This document shows, piece after piece, positions 62,901 through 64,000 of a DNA stretch of 64,000 nt. Under the pieces are notes generated by a model. It was not told where the DNA came from. It saw only the letters and a program-made list of their open reading frames with translations, and ran no database searches. Location: assembly GCA_963717705.1 (NCBI GenBank), contig CAVQWT010000008.1, positions 62,001 to 126,000 on the forward strand, in the 5' to 3' direction. This DNA is from CAVQWT01 sp963717705. GTDB lineage: Bacteria; Pseudomonadota; Gammaproteobacteria; Burkholderiales; Casimicrobiaceae. A program made the position numbers and the translations under genes. Every line of letters begins with the position of its first letter. The stretch's first letter is position 1.

Positions 62901-64000
62901 GCGCGCGAACGCATCCTCGAACACCGCGCGGACACCGTCGATGTCCGCCGCGGCGTCCATCGGGCCGGTCATCCCGTAGTCGTGCAGCCAGACGCGCTCG
63001 CCGCCCTCGGGCGAGACGCGGTACGGGCGCTCCTCGATCACGCGCAGGCCCATCCGCTCGAGCATCGGCAGCGCGTCCGACAGCGGCACCGGGCCGCCGC
63101 GATGCGCGAGCTTGAAGCGCAGCGTCCCTGCCGCGGCCTCGAGCGGCCGGTAGAGGCTGATCGCCGGCGCGTCGCCGGCGAGCGCGCGCTCGACCAGCTC
63201 GACGTCGGGCACGGCGTTGCGCGCCGCGAAGTCCTCCCGGTAGGCCGCGGGAAACGCGTCTGCGTAGCGGTGCGCCAGGGCGCTGCCCCTCGCCTCGCCC
63301 AGCGCTTCCTCCAGCGCGTCGCGGAGGTCGTCCTCCCAGCGGCGCGTCGCCCGTGCGAGCTCGGCCTCGATCGCTCCCACGTCGACCGCGGGAAGACTGC
63401 CCGGCACGGTGCGGACGGTGATCAGCACCCGCGCCAGCGTCGCCTCGGACAGGAGCACGTTGAATTCCGACCCGGTGCCCTTGAACGCGGCGACCAGGAT
63501 CGCCTGCCATTTCCGCCGCAGCGCGGTCGTGTACTGGTCGCGCGGGGCGTAGATCAGGCAGGTCACGAAGCGGCCGTACGGGTCGCGGCGCTCGAACATC
63601 CGCAGCCGCTGCCGCCCATGCAGGCGCAGGATCGCCTGCACGATCTCGGTCAGGCGCTCCACCGACACCTGGAACAGCTCGTCGCGAGGATAGGTGTCGA
63701 GGATGTTGGTCAGCGCCTTGGCGTCGTGCGAGACCGCCACCACGCCGGTGCGCGCGATGACGTCGGCGACCTTGGTCCGCAGCAGCGGGATGTCGGCGGG
63801 ATTGGCGCTGTACGCGGTCGACGCGTAGAGGCCCAGGAAGCGGTGCTCGCCGCAGACCTCGCCGGCGGCGTTGTAGCGCTTGACGCCGATGTAGTCCATG
63901 TAGCCGGGTCGGTGCACCGTCGAGCGCGAATTCGACTTGGTCAGGATCAGCAGGTCCTTCGCGCGGGCGTGGCTGCGCAGCGCCGGCGGCAGCTGGGCAA
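59982..64000 (-). CDS. NAD-specific glutamate dehydrogenase, large type (N-terminus beyond window)
   Basis: At least 1338 codons; the frame is open to the right window edge, so the 5' end is missing. The family (about 1600 residues, PF05088) converts glutamate to 2-oxoglutarate with NAD. Visible are the catalytic region K-G-G-F-V-L-K-R-A-P (substrate Lys), V-A-A-D-K-G-T-A-S-F-S-D, G-G-S-V-G-Y-D-H-K-K-M-G-I-T-A-R-G-A-W, and G-I-G-D-M-S-G-D-V-F-G-N-G-M. These lie in the middle; the N-terminal ACT-like regulatory part is partly seen at the right. The C-terminal helical domain ends A-G-R-G-G-A-T. It is set apart from the EEP gene by 138 nt. Confidence 0.97.
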   Translation of the reverse strand, partial: AQLPPALRSHARAKDLLILTKSNSRSTVHRPGYMDYIGVKRYNAAGEVCGEHRFLGLYASTAYSANPADIPLLRTKVADVIARTGVVAVSHDAKALTNILDTYPRDELFQVSVERLTEIVQAILRLHGRQRLRMFERRDPYGRFVTCLIYAPRDQYTTALRRKWQAILVAAFKGTGSEFNVLLSEATLARVLITVRTVPGSLPAVDVGAIEAELARATRRWEDDLRDALEEALGEARGSALAHRYADAFPAAYREDFAARNAVPDVELVERALAGDAPAISLYRPLEAAAGTLRFKLAHRGGPVPLSDALPMLERMGLRVIEERPYRVSPEGGERVWLHDYGMTGPMDAAADIDGVRAVFEDAFARVYAGEVDSDDFNRLVLSARLGADEVLVLRAYARYLRQTGFTLSQPFIEATLGNQPAIARLLVSLFRLRFDPAAHDVEAAARQVRAIELALEHVTNLSEDRVLRQLLALMLATVRTNFWRRDAEGRRRRFLSFKFDPARVPGLPEPKPKFEIFVFSPRFEGVHLRGGKVARGGLRWSDRPEDYRTEVLGLMKAQMVKNTVIVPVGSKGGFVLKRAPNPADRDAYLKEGVACYQDYLRGLLDLTDNLVAGAVVPPPDVHRQDGDDPYLVVAADKGTASFSDYANAVAKEYGFWLDDAFASGGSVGYDHKKMGITARGAWESVKRHFRELGVDTQTTDFTAVGIGDMSGDVFGNGMLLSPHIRLVAAFDHRHVFLDPAPDAAASIAERKRLFALPRSSWADYDEKLISAGGGVWPRSAKSIPVSPQARAVLGIEADKLAPAELINAILKAPVDLLYNGGIGTYVKASTETHADAGDRASDAFRVDGRELRCKVVGEGGNLGCTQRGRVEYAQAGGRICTDAIDNSAGVDTSDHEVNIKILLGLPIAEGELTTKQRNELLASMTDDVAALVLRDNYAQTQVLSVGGRIAPQLLEPQARFIRFLEKAGRLNRAIEFLPTDEAIAERRAKGQGLTAPERAVLLAYSKIWLFDELIASALPDDPWVATALLRYFPAPLRGRYAAYMAKHPLNREIIATHVVNSMINRVGSTFVHRLMEATSATPADVVRAYLLARESFALVSFWQAVEALDNVVADDVQAGLVIDAGRLVIRGTTWFLRSHRLGDDMAATIARFVPAVAAVASGLPAALTGEARAVVDARVGELVAAGVPAALALRAATIEPLAAAPDIAECASDGKQDVATVAGVHFALGGRLGLDSLQQAVAALPADGHWQGLARAALHDDVAGLQQALTREVLAAAPTGSVDARVGAWETRHRTALERARRVVDELAHAGTRDLAMVSVALRELRHLAAAGRGGAT

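Overview
The window is chromosomal housekeeping DNA from a very GC-rich Gram-negative bacterium, most likely a betaproteobacterium (Burkholderiales/Rhodocyclales-like). The main evidence is the gene content: a lysine-rich SWIB-domain protein, the heat-shock cluster hrcA ... hemH-grpE-dnaK-dnaJ facing nadK-recN, a queA/tgt/yajC/secD/secF run, glrK-qseG-glrR, class I fumarase, an IPTL-CTERM surface protein, and glutaminyl-tRNA synthetase. The -10 boxes are mostly TAGAAT/TATACT/TATAAT. No species can be named from the sequence. There is no CRISPR array, prophage, complete insertion sequence or rRNA; one tRNA gene is present.

Layout. 1-8 kb: a partial TraB/GumN protein, SWIB protein, GST, htpX, glnS, xseA, aroC. 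8-12 kb: a degenerate sirtuin, a lysophospholipid-transporter/acyltransferase fusion, thyA, and a 55-residue protein with its own terminator. 12-16.5 kb: glrK-qseG-glrR two-component operon, folA. 16.7-19.6 kb: tRNA-Leu(CAA) and a large repetitive surface-fibre gene broken by two frameshifts. 20-27.5 kb: queA, an IPTL-CTERM protein, tgt, yajC, secD, secF, dedA. 27.5-30.3 kb: purB, a second GST, a BamE-like lipoprotein. 30.3-38.6 kb: acetate/carbon metabolism (DUF4212 plus sodium:solute symporter, acsA, TIGR00645 membrane protein, class I fumarase). 38.7-44.2 kb: a GGDEF-EAL protein, MocA-like nucleotidyltransferase, amino-acid-type ABC binding protein, and a frameshifted HI0933-family flavoprotein. 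44.2-54.6 kb: dnaJ, dnaK, grpE, hemH, DUF3667, NTF2-like, hrcA, then divergent nadK-recN. 54.7-64 kb: pbpG, an ABC exporter, a REP/MITE-like inverted-repeat element, clsB with an EEP-family phosphatase, and the large NAD-glutamate dehydrogenase running off the right end.

Functional links. Acetate uptake (symporter), activation (acsA) and the TCA cycle (fumarase) lie together. thyA and folA, 5 kb apart, form the thymidylate/folate cycle. Chaperones are driven by a clear RpoH-type promoter upstream of grpE. Membrane biogenesis is represented by SecDF-YajC, the LplT-PlsC fusion, ClsB and the BamE-like protein. No convincing new defence or biosynthetic system was found. The best leads are the motif-degenerate sirtuin, the split fibre gene with 180-bp repeats, the inverted-repeat element that supplies the clsB stop codon, the 55-residue gene, and several structured leaders.
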